NCBI RefSeq assembly: GCF_900188165.1
Contig: NZ_FZOS01000005.1
Coordinates: 124,001 to 188,000 of the forward strand
Direction of reading: 5' to 3'
DNA from: Edaphosphingomonas laterariae
GTDB lineage: Bacteria; Pseudomonadota; Alphaproteobacteria; Sphingomonadales; Sphingomonadaceae
DNA length: 64,000 bases
Shown here: positions 25,367-36,014 of the stretch, one piece after another
Position numbering within the stretch: the stretch's first letter is position 1
Layout: every line of letters begins with the position of its first letter
Program-made: the position numbers and the translations under genes
Notes under the pieces: generated by a model
The model's input: only the letters and a program-made list of their open reading frames with translations
The model's database searches: none
What the model was told of the DNA's origin: nothing

Positions 25367-25699
25367 ATGGATATCGAGAAGATGATGAAGGCGGCGCAGG
25401 ATGCCGCCGAGAATATTCAGAAGCAGATGGGCGAGGCGCAGGCCAAGCTCGATACGATCGAGGTGGAAGGCGTTTCCGGCGGTGGGCTGGTGAAGGTGCG
25501 CGCCACCGCCAAGGGCCGCATCCTTGGGGTTTCGATCGACGAGACTTTGCTCGTGCCGTCCGAAAAGCAGATGGTGGAAGATCTTGTCGCCGCCGCGTTC
25601 AACGATGCCCGCGCCAAGGCGGACGCCGCGTCGAACGAGGAAATGGGCAAGATGAGTGCCGGCCTGCCGCTGCCGCCGGGCTTCAAGCTGCCCTTCTGA
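25367..25699 (+). CDS. ebfC: YbaB/EbfC nucleoid-associated protein
   Basis: 110 residues, the family length. MMKAAQDAAENIQKQMGEAQ is the N-terminal coiled segment, VEGVSGGGLVKV the central strand pair, and the C-terminus ends in GLPLPPGFKLPF, which is very typical. It binds DNA as a tweezer-like dimer. The gene begins one base after the dnaX stop, as in most bacteria; recR, often next, is not present here. Confidence 0.95.
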   Translation: MDIEKMMKAAQDAAENIQKQMGEAQAKLDTIEVEGVSGGGLVKVRATAKGRILGVSIDETLLVPSEKQMVEDLVAAAFNDARAKADAASNEEMGKMSAGLPLPPGFKLPF

Positions 25700-25702
25700 C
25701 GA

Positions 25703-27523
<1,821 letters not shown>

Positions 27524-27580
27524 TCGGGTGAGCGTCTCGCCAGGGCTGGCCGCCGTTGCGGCTGAAATACGAGGTGCAAT

Positions 27581-28180
27581 ATGCCGAGACTGAGCGAAGC
27601 TCGTCGTCAGGACCGTTACGATATGCTGCTCGATGCGGCGACCGCCCAATTTGCGGAGAAGGGCTATGATGCCACCTCGATTTCCGGCATCGCGCGGGCG
27701 GCCGGCGTGTCGGACGGGCTGATCTATCGCTATTTCACCGACAAGCGCGCCTTGCTGAGCGCGGTGCTGGAACGATTGTTCGAACATATCATCGATCGCA
27801 CCGCGCGCGCCGTTCATGGCGTGGAGGGGATCGAGCGGCGGCTGGAGCAGTTCATTGCGTCGCAGCTGACCGTGTTCAAGGAAGAACCCGATCTCTGCCG
27901 CCTCTATATTCGCGAGGTGCGCAACCTTTCCACCTTCCGTGGATCGCCCCTGTTCCACATGACCAAGCGTTACACCGACCTGTTGGTCGAGGTGGTGGAG
28001 GATGCCGTGAAATCGGGCGAGGTGGAGCCGGGCACCGATCCCCGCATGCTGCGCGACGTGATGTTCGGTGGTATCGAACATATCGCGCTGCACCTGCTTG
28101 TCGGCGGGCAACCGCTGGAGATTCCCGAGACATCCCGGCGTCTTGCGCATATGTTCGTGGCGGGAATCGGCCGGCGCTGA
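27581..28180 (+). CDS. TetR family regulator of an EthD-crotonase operon
   Basis: 199 residues: HTH at about residues 11-57 (FAEKGYDATSISGIARAAGV then SDGLIYRYFTDKRALL) and a helical effector domain. It leads an apparent operon with an EthD-domain protein (40-base gap) and an enoyl-CoA hydratase-like protein. TetR proteins of such operons often sense a CoA-thioester intermediate; that is inference here. An operator-like element upstream is repeated in the TonB/Rieske intergenic region at 51.7 kb, so it may also control that distant cluster. Confidence 0.88.
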   Translation: MPRLSEARRQDRYDMLLDAATAQFAEKGYDATSISGIARAAGVSDGLIYRYFTDKRALLSAVLERLFEHIIDRTARAVHGVEGIERRLEQFIASQLTVFKEEPDLCRLYIREVRNLSTFRGSPLFHMTKRYTDLLVEVVEDAVKSGEVEPGTDPRMLRDVMFGGIEHIALHLLVGGQPLEIPETSRRLAHMFVAGIGRR

Positions 28181-28220
28181 TTGCCGACACGAGACAAAAC
28201 AGGACGGGACGGAGAGGTTG

Positions 28221-28580
28221 ATGGCGTTCAAGTCGATCGCGCTTCTGAAGAAGAAGCCGGGGCTCACCCGGCAGCAGTTCATCGATTATTACGAGAATAA
28301 TCACGCGCCGCTGATCGTGCGGCTGACGCCGGGCATCAAGGCCTATCACCGCAATTTCATCGACTGGAATGGCGCGTTCGAGGCGGCCGACGGTTCCGAA
28401 ACCAATTTCGATTGCGTGACGGAAGTGTGGTTCGAGGATCGCGCGGCCTATGACAAGGCGATGGCGGTGCTGACCAGCCCGGACGTGGCGCAGGCGATCG
28501 CCGACGACGAGGAAAATGTGTTCGACCGATCCAAGACGCGGATGTTCGTCGTCGACGAGACGAAGTCGCCGATCGGCTGA
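28221..28580 (+). CDS. EthD-domain protein
   Basis: 119 residues, one dimeric alpha-beta barrel domain. LLKKKPGLTRQQFIDYYENN and HAPLIVRLTPGIKAYHRNF are diagnostic of the EthD family, followed by CVTEVWFEDRAAYDKAMAVL. EthD proteins accompany oxygenase and beta-oxidation-like catabolic operons; some are isomerases or decyclases, many are uncharacterised. GGAGAGG sets the start. The gene ends 5 bases before the crotonase gene, so the two are co-expressed. Confidence 0.88.
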   Translation: MAFKSIALLKKKPGLTRQQFIDYYENNHAPLIVRLTPGIKAYHRNFIDWNGAFEAADGSETNFDCVTEVWFEDRAAYDKAMAVLTSPDVAQAIADDEENVFDRSKTRMFVVDETKSPIG

Positions 28581-28585
28581 TCGCC

Positions 28586-29485
28586 ATGGGCCGCGCCACA
28601 AGCGTTGCGATCGCCGACGGGGTGATGACGCTTACGCTCGCGCGGCCCGACAAGCTGAACGCCTATAATCCCGAAATGCAGGCGGAGATGATTGCCGCCT
28701 TCGATCGCGCCGACGCGGATGATGATGTGCGCGCGGTGATCGTGACGGGGGAGGGGCGGGCCTTTTGCGCCGGTGCGGACCTGAGCGGCGGCGCGGCGAC
28801 TTTCGATTATGGCGGCGACAGCGAATGGCGGAGCGAGGCCGTGCCGCGCAACGCCGATGGCGGCGTCGATTTTTCCAGCCCGTCGGTGCGCGATGGCGGC
28901 GGCACGCTGGCGCTGCGTATCTTCCGCGCGAAGAAGCCGGTGATCGGGGCGATCAACGGCGTAGCGGTGGGCGTGGGCGTGACGATGACCCTGCCGATGG
29001 ACGTGCGGCTGGCGAGTGAAACCGCGCGCTTCGGCTTCGTCTTTGCCCGGCGCGGCATTGTGCCCGAAGCGGCGTCAAGCTGGTTTCTGCCCCGCATCGT
29101 CGGCATCGCGAATGCGCTCGACCTCTGCTTTTCGGGGCGGATCATCGGCGCGCAGGAAGCGCAGGGGCTGGGGCTGGTGCGATCGGTGCACGCGCCGGAC
29201 GATCTGCTGCCGGCCGCGCGGGAAGTCGCGCGCAGTTATGTGGAGGCGACGGCGCCGGTATCGATCGCGATGACCCGCGCGATGCTGTGGCGGATGCTGG
29301 GCGCCGCGCATCCGATGGAAGCGCACCGGCTGGACAGCCGGGCGATCTGGACGCGCGGCGCATCGGGTGATGCGCGCGAAGGGGTGGAGAGCTTCCTGGA
29401 AAAGCGTGACGCCGCTTTCCCCGACCGCGTGTCACGCGACTTGCCGCATTTCTCCCCCTGGATGGACGATCCCGACTGGAGCTGA
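28586..29485 (+). CDS. Enoyl-CoA hydratase/isomerase (crotonase) family
   Basis: 299 residues. The oxyanion-hole glycines are in GRAFCAGADLSGG and INGVAVGVGVTMTLPMDVR. The FARRGIVPEAASSWFLPR segment contains one Glu at the position of the second catalytic glutamate, and the first glutamate position in the preceding loop is replaced, so activity may be isomerase- or hydrolase-like rather than simple hydration. It is about 40 residues longer than minimal crotonases, with an insert after the first motif. Last gene of the TetR-EthD operon; acts on a CoA thioester of unknown acid. Confidence 0.88.
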   Translation: MGRATSVAIADGVMTLTLARPDKLNAYNPEMQAEMIAAFDRADADDDVRAVIVTGEGRAFCAGADLSGGAATFDYGGDSEWRSEAVPRNADGGVDFSSPSVRDGGGTLALRIFRAKKPVIGAINGVAVGVGVTMTLPMDVRLASETARFGFVFARRGIVPEAASSWFLPRIVGIANALDLCFSGRIIGAQEAQGLGLVRSVHAPDDLLPAAREVARSYVEATAPVSIAMTRAMLWRMLGAAHPMEAHRLDSRAIWTRGASGDAREGVESFLEKRDAAFPDRVSRDLPHFSPWMDDPDWS

Positions 29486-29565
29486 CGCGCGGCGGACGCT
29501 GAAGCCGTGCGACCCGGCACATTTTCCGGGCGGGTCGCGGTTCATGCTTTGATGAGGCTTTTCGG

Positions 29566-30369
29566 ATGGTTGCCATCCTCGTCCGGTTGGGCGAGGGGGC
29601 GGCGATGTTGCTTTTGCTTGTGTCGGCGTCCGCCGCTTTGTCCTGCGCCAGCCCCAGCCACCACGATGGCGACGCGATCCGCTGCGATGGTGCGCGGCGA
29701 TCGATGCGGCTTTATGCGATCGACGCCCCCGAAATGCCCGGATCGTGCCGTGAGGGGCGCCGCTGCACCCCCGGCGATCCCTTTGCCGCGCGCGATCATC
29801 TGGCGGCGCTGACGCGCGGCCGCGAGGTGCGTTGCGAGGTGGTGGATAAGGACCATTATAGCCGCAGCATCGCGCGCTGCACCGCCGATGGCGAGGATCT
29901 GTCCTGCGCGATGGTGCGCGATGGCTTTGCGGTCGAACGCTACGGCCAGCTCGATTGCGATCGCGCGCCGGCGGCGCGGCTGGCCGAACCGAAGGAAGGT
30001 GTGACGCCGGGCGCCCCGGCCACCGACCTCCCCGCGATCCTGGCCACTGCCTTGGCCGGGGTTCTGCCCGATCTTGGCGGCGGCTGGCGGTGGCTGGCTT
30101 ATTATCTGCTCGGCCTCAACCTCGTCACCTATCTCGCCTTCTGGATCGACAAGCGGCGGGCGCGGGCGGGGCTGTTTCGCGTATCGGAGGCGCAGTTGCT
30201 GTCGCTCGCCGCGCTGGGTGGATCGCCGGGCGCGATGCTGGCCCGCCGCCATTTCCGCCATAAGACCCGCAAGCAGCCCTTCACGGCGGTGCTGATGGCG
30301 ATCATCGTGGTGCAGGTTGGTGCGCTGGGCGGGCTGGGCTGGGTGGTGGTGGAACGCTGGACCGCCTGA
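29566..30369 (+). CDS. Thermonuclease-like domain fused to DUF1294
   Basis: 267 residues. After a hydrophobic signal-like N-terminus (residues 1-30) comes a staphylococcal-nuclease-like domain: DGDAIRCDG, LYAIDAPEMPG with the Asp of the Ca site, and DHYSRSIARC in place of the usual D-YGR-VA-C. After about residue 175, two or three membrane helices and WIDKRRARAGLFRVSE, then ARRHFRHKTRKQPF mark a DUF1294 domain. So a secreted nuclease module is joined to a membrane protein module. An alternative ATG with GAGGGGG upstream is at 29605. The fusion is real in the sequence: one frame, no stop. Substrate and role are unknown. Confidence 0.8.
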   Translation: MVAILVRLGEGAAMLLLLVSASAALSCASPSHHDGDAIRCDGARRSMRLYAIDAPEMPGSCREGRRCTPGDPFAARDHLAALTRGREVRCEVVDKDHYSRSIARCTADGEDLSCAMVRDGFAVERYGQLDCDRAPAARLAEPKEGVTPGAPATDLPAILATALAGVLPDLGGGWRWLAYYLLGLNLVTYLAFWIDKRRARAGLFRVSEAQLLSLAALGGSPGAMLARRHFRHKTRKQPFTAVLMAIIVVQVGALGGLGWVVVERWTA

Positions 30370-30373
30370 GCCC

Positions 30374-30406
30374 GAAAAGAAAAAGGCCCCGGTTGCCCGG
30401 GGCCTT
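30374..30406 (-). terminator. Intrinsic terminator of the TonB receptor gene
   Basis: AAGGCCCCGG and CCGGGGCCTT form a perfect 10-bp stem around TTGC. On the minus strand it is followed by TTTTTCTTTT, just after the receptor stop codon. It may also stop the convergent nuclease-fusion transcript. Confidence 0.9.
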
Positions 30407-30411
30407 CGCGA

Positions 30412-32721
30412 TCAGAAATTGTAGCGCAGCTGCGCGCCGAAATAGCGATCCACGTCGCGCGGCAGCAGATAGCGATAGCTGCCGCCCGGGCCGCCCGGGG
30501 TGATCAGCGTCGCATAGCTCGTATCGGTCAGGTTGCGGCCGATGAAGTTGAGCCGCCACACGCCGTTCGGATCGACCAGCGCGATATTGGCATCGACGAT
30601 GGCATAGCCGTCGATGGTGATCGCGCGCCGCGTCACCGGATTGGCTTCCAGCGTCGAAACCTGATCGCTGGTCAGCGAAATCTGGCCGCCGATCTCGACA
30701 TCGGCGAAGCCGCCCGTCTCGATCGTGTAGAGCGCCGATGCATTGCCCTTCCACTTCGGCGCCAGCGGCAATTGTTCGCCATGCCGGTCGCTCTGGCCGG
30801 GCTGGGTGATGTTGAAGCGGTCGATCTCGGCATCGGTATAGGCCATGCCGATCTGCAGCGTGAAGTTGCGCGTCGGCCGGATCACGGATTCGATTTCCAC
30901 GCCCTGCGTGATGATCGTGCCGGCGTTGGTGAGCTGGGTGACGGTGCTCACATTGGGCGGCGTGCCGATCTCCACGAAGCCGTTCGCCTGGAAATTCTTG
31001 TACTTGGCGTGGAACAGCGCGGTGTTGAGCGTGAACGCGCCATCGGCCGTGCGGAACTTGGCGCCCGCTTCGAAGGCGTCCGAGGTTTCGGGCTTCAGCG
31101 GATCGCGCTGGTTCAGATTCTGGTTGAAGAAGACGTTGAACGCCGGCCCCTTATAGCCCTGCGAATAGGTGGCATAGGCCATCAGATCGTCGGTCAGATC
31201 ATATTGCAGGCCGGCGCGGAGCGAGAAATCGTCATTCTTGACCTTGAAGCGTTCATCGAACGCGGCGGCAAGCACGCCCGGCCCGGCGATCGCCGATGCG
31301 GTGCGGACGTTGAACGCCTTCAGATCATCATGCGTGTAACGCCCGCCCGCGATGACGCGGAAGGCATCGGTGATGTTGATCGTGGCGTTGCCATAGATCG
31401 CGAAGTTGTTGAACGTCGAACCGAAATTGCCGACCGCGCTGGGGAAGGTGAGCGTCGACGAGCCCGCCGCGCACGGCGTCAGGCCCGGCGCCACCGGGGC
31501 CAGCGTGGTATCGGTGCAGACAATGTCGTCGCGCTGGAAGGTGCGTTCCTGCTTCGCCCAATAATAAAAGCCGCCGATCACATATTCGATGAACTGATTG
31601 CCCGGCGATGTCAGGCGGATTTCCTGCGTGAACGTCTTGGACGGCTGCGGCCCGAAATCGTCGAGCTGGAAGCCGCCGCCCTGCGAATAGACCGTATCGA
31701 TGAAATCGCCGTCGCGGATGCCGTAGTTACGGTAATAGCGATAGGCGGTGATCGAGGTCAGCGTGCCCGCCGAACCCACGTCGAGGTCGCCCTGGAGCGA
31801 GACGCCCCAGCTGGTTTCCTTGGTCTTGGTGAGCGTGTTCTGGCGGATTTCGCGCGTGGCATCGCCCTTCACGTCGACGCCGTCGAGTGCGCCGGCCAGC
31901 GCCCCGGCGGGGAGCGTGCCGATCACTTCGGCACAGCAATCGCTGTTCATCCGGCGATAATCGCCGATCAGCGTGAAGCTGAGATTGTCGGTCGCTTCAG
32001 CCGTCACCACGCCGCGAATGCCATAGCGTTCATAGCCGTTGACCGTGCGATCGAGCGTGATGTTGCGCACCGTGCCGTCGAACCAGCCATAGGATGCGGT
32101 CCAGCGGCTCTTGATCGTATCGGAAATCGGCAGGTCGACCGCGGCGCGGATCTTATATTCTTCGTCCGTCGTGGCCGTGCCTTCGACATAGCCGCCAAAT
32201 TCGTCGCCCGGGCGCTTGGTGACGACGCTGATCACGCCGGCCGAAGCGTTCTTGCCGAACAATGTGCCCTGCGGCCCGCGCAGCACCTCGATCCGCTCGA
32301 CATCGTAAAGATCGCCGAACGCTTCGCCCGCGCGGGCATAGGTGACGCCATCGACCACGAAGCCGACCGAGGGTTCGGCGGCGATCGAGAAGTTGATCGT
32401 GCCGACGCCGCGCAGGAATAGCGTGGAATCGAGGCTGGTCGCGCTATCCTTGAAGTTCAGGCTGGGGACGAGCTGCTGCAGCGACTGGATGTTGACGCCG
32501 CCGCGCTGTTCGAACTGGAGCGCGGAAACCACGCTGACCGCCGCCGGCACGTCCTGCAGACTTTCGGTGCGCTTCTGCGCGGTGACGACGATATCGTCGA
32601 AACGCTCGGCTTCGGCACCCTCCTGCGCGGCGGCCGGAATGGCCAGCGCGATTGCCGAAACCCCTGTCAGCGTTGTCAGGGTGAGCGCGCGAATGGCGGC
32701 GCGGCGGGGGAATGCAGGCAT
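30412..32721 (-). CDS. TonB-dependent receptor of the sulfosugar locus
   Basis: 769 residues with a Sec signal (ALALTTLTG-like hydrophobic core ending AIPAAAQEG), a TonB box-like DDIVVTAQKR, a plug domain with LRGPQGTLFGKNASAGVI, and a C-terminal 22-strand barrel ending in QLRYNF with the terminal Phe. It spans the outer membrane and takes up a ligand using TonB energy. It is divergent from the sulfoquinovosidase gene, so its probable ligand is a sulfoquinovose glycoside; this is inferred from position only. ACAGGGAGA precedes the ATG. No FecR-type or SusD-like partner is present. Confidence 0.9.
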   Translation of the reverse strand: MPAFPRRAAIRALTLTTLTGVSAIALAIPAAAQEGAEAERFDDIVVTAQKRTESLQDVPAAVSVVSALQFEQRGGVNIQSLQQLVPSLNFKDSATSLDSTLFLRGVGTINFSIAAEPSVGFVVDGVTYARAGEAFGDLYDVERIEVLRGPQGTLFGKNASAGVISVVTKRPGDEFGGYVEGTATTDEEYKIRAAVDLPISDTIKSRWTASYGWFDGTVRNITLDRTVNGYERYGIRGVVTAEATDNLSFTLIGDYRRMNSDCCAEVIGTLPAGALAGALDGVDVKGDATREIRQNTLTKTKETSWGVSLQGDLDVGSAGTLTSITAYRYYRNYGIRDGDFIDTVYSQGGGFQLDDFGPQPSKTFTQEIRLTSPGNQFIEYVIGGFYYWAKQERTFQRDDIVCTDTTLAPVAPGLTPCAAGSSTLTFPSAVGNFGSTFNNFAIYGNATINITDAFRVIAGGRYTHDDLKAFNVRTASAIAGPGVLAAAFDERFKVKNDDFSLRAGLQYDLTDDLMAYATYSQGYKGPAFNVFFNQNLNQRDPLKPETSDAFEAGAKFRTADGAFTLNTALFHAKYKNFQANGFVEIGTPPNVSTVTQLTNAGTIITQGVEIESVIRPTRNFTLQIGMAYTDAEIDRFNITQPGQSDRHGEQLPLAPKWKGNASALYTIETGGFADVEIGGQISLTSDQVSTLEANPVTRRAITIDGYAIVDANIALVDPNGVWRLNFIGRNLTDTSYATLITPGGPGGSYRYLLPRDVDRYFGAQLRYNF

Positions 32722-32819
32722 GTCGATCTCCCTGTAGAACGGGCGCGTTGACCCCGGCTTGCGGTGGAAGCGCCTCTTACCCGGCCAATGGCTATGCACT
32801 GGCGGCCCGACTGTCAACA

Positions 32820-32834
32820 CTATCGAAAAGATAG
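32820..32834. promoter_or_regulatory. CTATC-N5-GATAG inverted repeat upstream of receptor
   Basis: CTATCGAAAAGATAG lies 99 bases upstream of the receptor start, next to a TTGACA-like -35 (32812-32817, minus strand) whose -10 partner is poor. It is AT-rich relative to its surroundings. A similar CTATC-N6-ATAGA element occurs at 42394-42409. Confidence 0.35.
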
Positions 32835-32876
32835 AGAATGTTGTGTCGCCTCAATCTGCTTTGCAGGCGGGGTGAA

Positions 32877-32894
32877 TGTGCTATCGCTGTCATA
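32877..32894. promoter_or_regulatory. Candidate LacI operator before sulfoquinovosidase
   Basis: TGTGCTATCGCTGTCATA matches 12 of the 14 defined positions of the palindrome TATGnCAnCGnTGnCATA, with the central CG typical of LacI-family sites. It ends 17 bases before the sulfoquinovosidase start. Two related sites lie between the exporter and reductase genes. Confidence 0.5.
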
Positions 32895-32911
32895 TGGTCG
32901 AAAGGGCGGAT

Positions 32912-34906
32912 ATGCGTATCGAACAACTGGCGGACGGGTTCGAATTGTGGGTGGGAGATGTGGCGATCGTACGCCATCGCGCCGCTGAACCTGCCTTCTT
33001 CGTCGGATCGGGTCGTCCACTGGTCGAGATGTATCGCGGCAATTTCGCGATCGAGGACCGGGTGGACGAGCGGCTGCCGCTGCGCCACGCCGAAATCGCC
33101 GGCAACCTCGTCAGGCTGGCCGTCGCCGCCGGGCTAGCGCCGCTGCTGGAATTGCGGGTGGAGCCGGGCGGCTTGGCGCTGAACGCGGCCGGGCCGGCGC
33201 TCAACCGCTTCTGGCTGCGCGTGCTGGCGGATGCCGGCGAGCGGCTGTGGGGCGGCGGCGAGCAGATGTCCTATTTCGACATGGCGGGCCGGCGCTTCCC
33301 GCTCTGGACGTCGGAACCCGGCGTGGGCCGTGACAAGAGCACGCAGTTGACGTGGCAGGCCGATGTGACCGGAAAATCGGGCGGCGATTATTGGAACACC
33401 AATTATCCGCAGCCGACCTATGTTTCGTCGCGCCGCTATGCGCTGCATGTCGAAACCGACGCTTATGCGGCCTTCGATTTCCGCGATCCCGATTTTCATG
33501 AGATCGAGGCCTGGGCCGTGCCTGCGCGGATCGAGGCGTGGGCGGCACCCAGCTTCGTCGGGCTGGTCGAGCAATTGTCCGCCCGCTTCGGCCGCCAGCC
33601 GCGGCTGCCCGACTGGGCGATCGGCGGCGCGATCGTCGGGCTGAAGGATGGCGAGCGCAGCTTTGACCGGCTGGAGGGTTTCGTCGCGGCCGGTGCGGAG
33701 GTTTCGGGCCTGTGGTGCGAGGATTGGGTTGGCCTGCGCGTCACCAGTTTCGGCAAGCGGCTGTTCTGGGACTGGAAAGCGAACGAGGCGCGCTATCCGG
33801 GGCTGCGGGGGCGGATCGCGGCGCTGGCGGCGCGCGGCATTCGCTTCCTGGGCTATGTGAACCCCTATCTGGCGGCGGACGGCGTGCAGTTCGTCGAAGC
33901 GGCCGAGCGTGGCTATCTGGCGCTGCGGCAGGATAGCGACGACATCTATCTCGTCGATTTCGGCGAGTTCGATTGCGGGGTGGTGGATTTCACCAATCCC
34001 GACGCCGCCAAATGGTTCGCCGAACGGATCATCGGGCAAGAGATGCTCGATTTCGGCCTGTCCGGCTGGATGGCCGATTTCGGCGAATATCTGCCGGTCG
34101 ACGTGCGCCTCTCCAACGGCGTCGATGGCATGTTGATGCACAATCCCTGGCCGACGATCTGGGCGAAGGTGAATGCCGATGCGGTGGCCAGCCGGGGCCG
34201 GACGGGCGACGCCCTGTTCTTCATGCGCGCGGGCTGGACGGGCGTGCAGGCGCATTGCCCCTTGCTGTGGGCGGGCGACCAGTCGGTCGATTTTTCGCGC
34301 CATGACGGCATCGGCACGGTGATCCGCGGCGCCCTGTCGTCGGGCCTGCTCGGCAATGCCTATCACCATAGCGATATCGGCGGTTACACGTCGTTGTTCG
34401 GTAATGTCCGCACCGCCGAACTGATCATGCGGTGGAGCGAGATGGCGGCCTTCACACCCGTCATGCGCAGCCACGAAGGCAATCGCCCCGACGATAATCT
34501 GCAGATCGACGGCGATCCGCAGGTGCTCGCCCATTTTGCGCGGATGACGCGCATCCACGCGGCGCTCGCCCCTTATGTCGCGGGGCTGTGCGACGAAGCG
34601 GTGGCGACCGGCCTGCCGCTACAGCGCCCATTGTTCCTGCATTTCGAGGAGGATGCGGCCTGTTACCCGGTGGAAACCGCCTATCTTTATGGCCCTGACC
34701 TGCTGGTTGCGCCGGTGATCGAGCCGGGGGCGGAGCGCTGGCAGGTCTATCTGCCGGCGGGCGCCGACTGGATCCATCTGTGGAGCCATGAGGCCCATTC
34801 CGGCGGCCAAGTGCTTGATGTGGAAAGCCCGATCGGATCGCCGCCAGTGTTCTGGCGCGCGGGCAGCGTGCACGAAGCGCTGTTCGCGGGGCTTGCGTCG
34901 ATCTGA
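32912..34906 (+). CDS. smoI: GH31 sulfoquinovosidase, KERWY type
   Basis: 664 residues. Hydrolyses alpha-sulfoquinovosides (e.g. SQ-glycerol) to release sulfoquinovose. The catalytic nucleophile is Asp389 in GWMADFGEYLP; the acid/base is Asp456 in WAGDQSVD. The sulfonate-binding residues known from characterised enzymes are all present: Lys245 in VGLKDG, Glu270 in WCEDWVG, Arg283 and Trp286 in SFGKRLFWDW, and Tyr492 in SDIGGYTSLF. This is the Agrobacterium-type KERWY set, as opposed to the E. coli YihQ QQRWY set. The start follows AAAGGGCGG; an upstream ATG at 32876 overlaps the operator-like site and was rejected. No signal peptide is seen, so it probably acts in the cytoplasm. Confidence 0.9.
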   Translation: MRIEQLADGFELWVGDVAIVRHRAAEPAFFVGSGRPLVEMYRGNFAIEDRVDERLPLRHAEIAGNLVRLAVAAGLAPLLELRVEPGGLALNAAGPALNRFWLRVLADAGERLWGGGEQMSYFDMAGRRFPLWTSEPGVGRDKSTQLTWQADVTGKSGGDYWNTNYPQPTYVSSRRYALHVETDAYAAFDFRDPDFHEIEAWAVPARIEAWAAPSFVGLVEQLSARFGRQPRLPDWAIGGAIVGLKDGERSFDRLEGFVAAGAEVSGLWCEDWVGLRVTSFGKRLFWDWKANEARYPGLRGRIAALAARGIRFLGYVNPYLAADGVQFVEAAERGYLALRQDSDDIYLVDFGEFDCGVVDFTNPDAAKWFAERIIGQEMLDFGLSGWMADFGEYLPVDVRLSNGVDGMLMHNPWPTIWAKVNADAVASRGRTGDALFFMRAGWTGVQAHCPLLWAGDQSVDFSRHDGIGTVIRGALSSGLLGNAYHHSDIGGYTSLFGNVRTAELIMRWSEMAAFTPVMRSHEGNRPDDNLQIDGDPQVLAHFARMTRIHAALAPYVAGLCDEAVATGLPLQRPLFLHFEEDAACYPVETAYLYGPDLLVAPVIEPGAERWQVYLPAGADWIHLWSHEAHSGGQVLDVESPIGSPPVFWRAGSVHEALFAGLASI

Positions 34907-34926
34907 CCTCTCGCCATAGTCGACCC

Positions 34927-35931
34927 ATGCGCACCACGATCAAGGATGTCTCCATCGCGGCGGGCGTGTCGATCAAGACCGTCTCCCGCGTCCTCAACAA
35001 GGAAAAATACGTCAAGGAGGAGACCCGCAAGAAGGTCGAGGAGGCGGTTGCCGCGCTCAATTTCAGCCCGAGCCTCGCGGCCCGCACGCTGGCCGGGCGG
35101 CGATCTTTCCAGATCGCTTTGCTCTACGACAATCACAGCCCTTATTATATCCACCAGATTCAGGACGGGGTGTGGGGGCGCTGCCGCGAACAGGGCGTCC
35201 GTCTGCTCGCCCAGCCGACCGACGTGGATTCGGCGACGCTGGCGCAGGATGTGGGCGGCCTGATCGACGAGACCCATGTCGACGGCGTCATCCTGTCCTC
35301 GCCGGTGACCGATGCGGCACCCGTGCTGGAGGAGCTGGAGCGGCGCGGCATCCCGTTCGTGCGGATTTCGCCCGGCACCAACCATGCGCTCACCTCATCG
35401 GTGTTCATGGATGATGTGCAGGCGGCGGATGACATGACGACGCACCTGATCAACGAAGGGCATCGGCGGATTGGCTTCGTGGTGGGCCATCCCAACCATA
35501 TGGCGAGCGACCAGCGCCTGTTCGGCTATCGCCGCGCGCTCGACCGGGCCGGTGTGCCGTTCGAACCGAACCTTGTGCGGCAGGGCGCCTTCGATTTTGC
35601 CAGCGGCGCGGACGCGGCCGAAACGCTGCTCGACCTGCCCGAACCACCCAGCGCGATCTTCGCCAGCAATGACGACATGGCCGCCGGCGTGCTCGCCGTC
35701 GCGCATCGGCGCGGCATCGCGGTGCCGGACGATCTTTCGGTCGCGGGTTTCGACGACACCGATCTCGCCCAGCTTGTCTGGCCGCCGCTGACGACGATCC
35801 GCCAGCCGACCCGCGAACTGGCCTACACCGCCGCCAGCCTGCTCTTCGCGATGGGCGACGGCGTCGAACATCGCCGCCTGCAACATGATCTGGTGGTGCG
35901 GAGTTCGACGGCGCGGCGCAAGGGGCGATAG
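34927..35931 (+). CDS. LacI family regulator of the sulfosugar locus
   Basis: 334 residues: LacI HTH (TIKDVSIAAGVSIKTVSRVL), hinge helix (SLAARTLAGRR) and a periplasmic-binding-protein-like effector domain ending in ELAYTAASLLF. It begins 21 bases after the sulfoquinovosidase stop, so it is co-transcribed with it. Three palindromes with a central CG in the locus are candidate binding sites. The effector is probably sulfoquinovose or a derivative; this is inference. No clear ribosome-binding site was found, suggesting coupling to the upstream gene. Confidence 0.9.
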   Translation: MRTTIKDVSIAAGVSIKTVSRVLNKEKYVKEETRKKVEEAVAALNFSPSLAARTLAGRRSFQIALLYDNHSPYYIHQIQDGVWGRCREQGVRLLAQPTDVDSATLAQDVGGLIDETHVDGVILSSPVTDAAPVLEELERRGIPFVRISPGTNHALTSSVFMDDVQAADDMTTHLINEGHRRIGFVVGHPNHMASDQRLFGYRRALDRAGVPFEPNLVRQGAFDFASGADAAETLLDLPEPPSAIFASNDDMAAGVLAVAHRRGIAVPDDLSVAGFDDTDLAQLVWPPLTTIRQPTRELAYTAASLLFAMGDGVEHRRLQHDLVVRSSTARRKGR

Positions 35932-36014
35932 GGTGGTAGCGATGCCAGCCGGCGCTGGCATGATGTCGACGCGCCAAACAATCCGTTCATTCCCGTTGTC
36001 GCGGTGATGACGGC

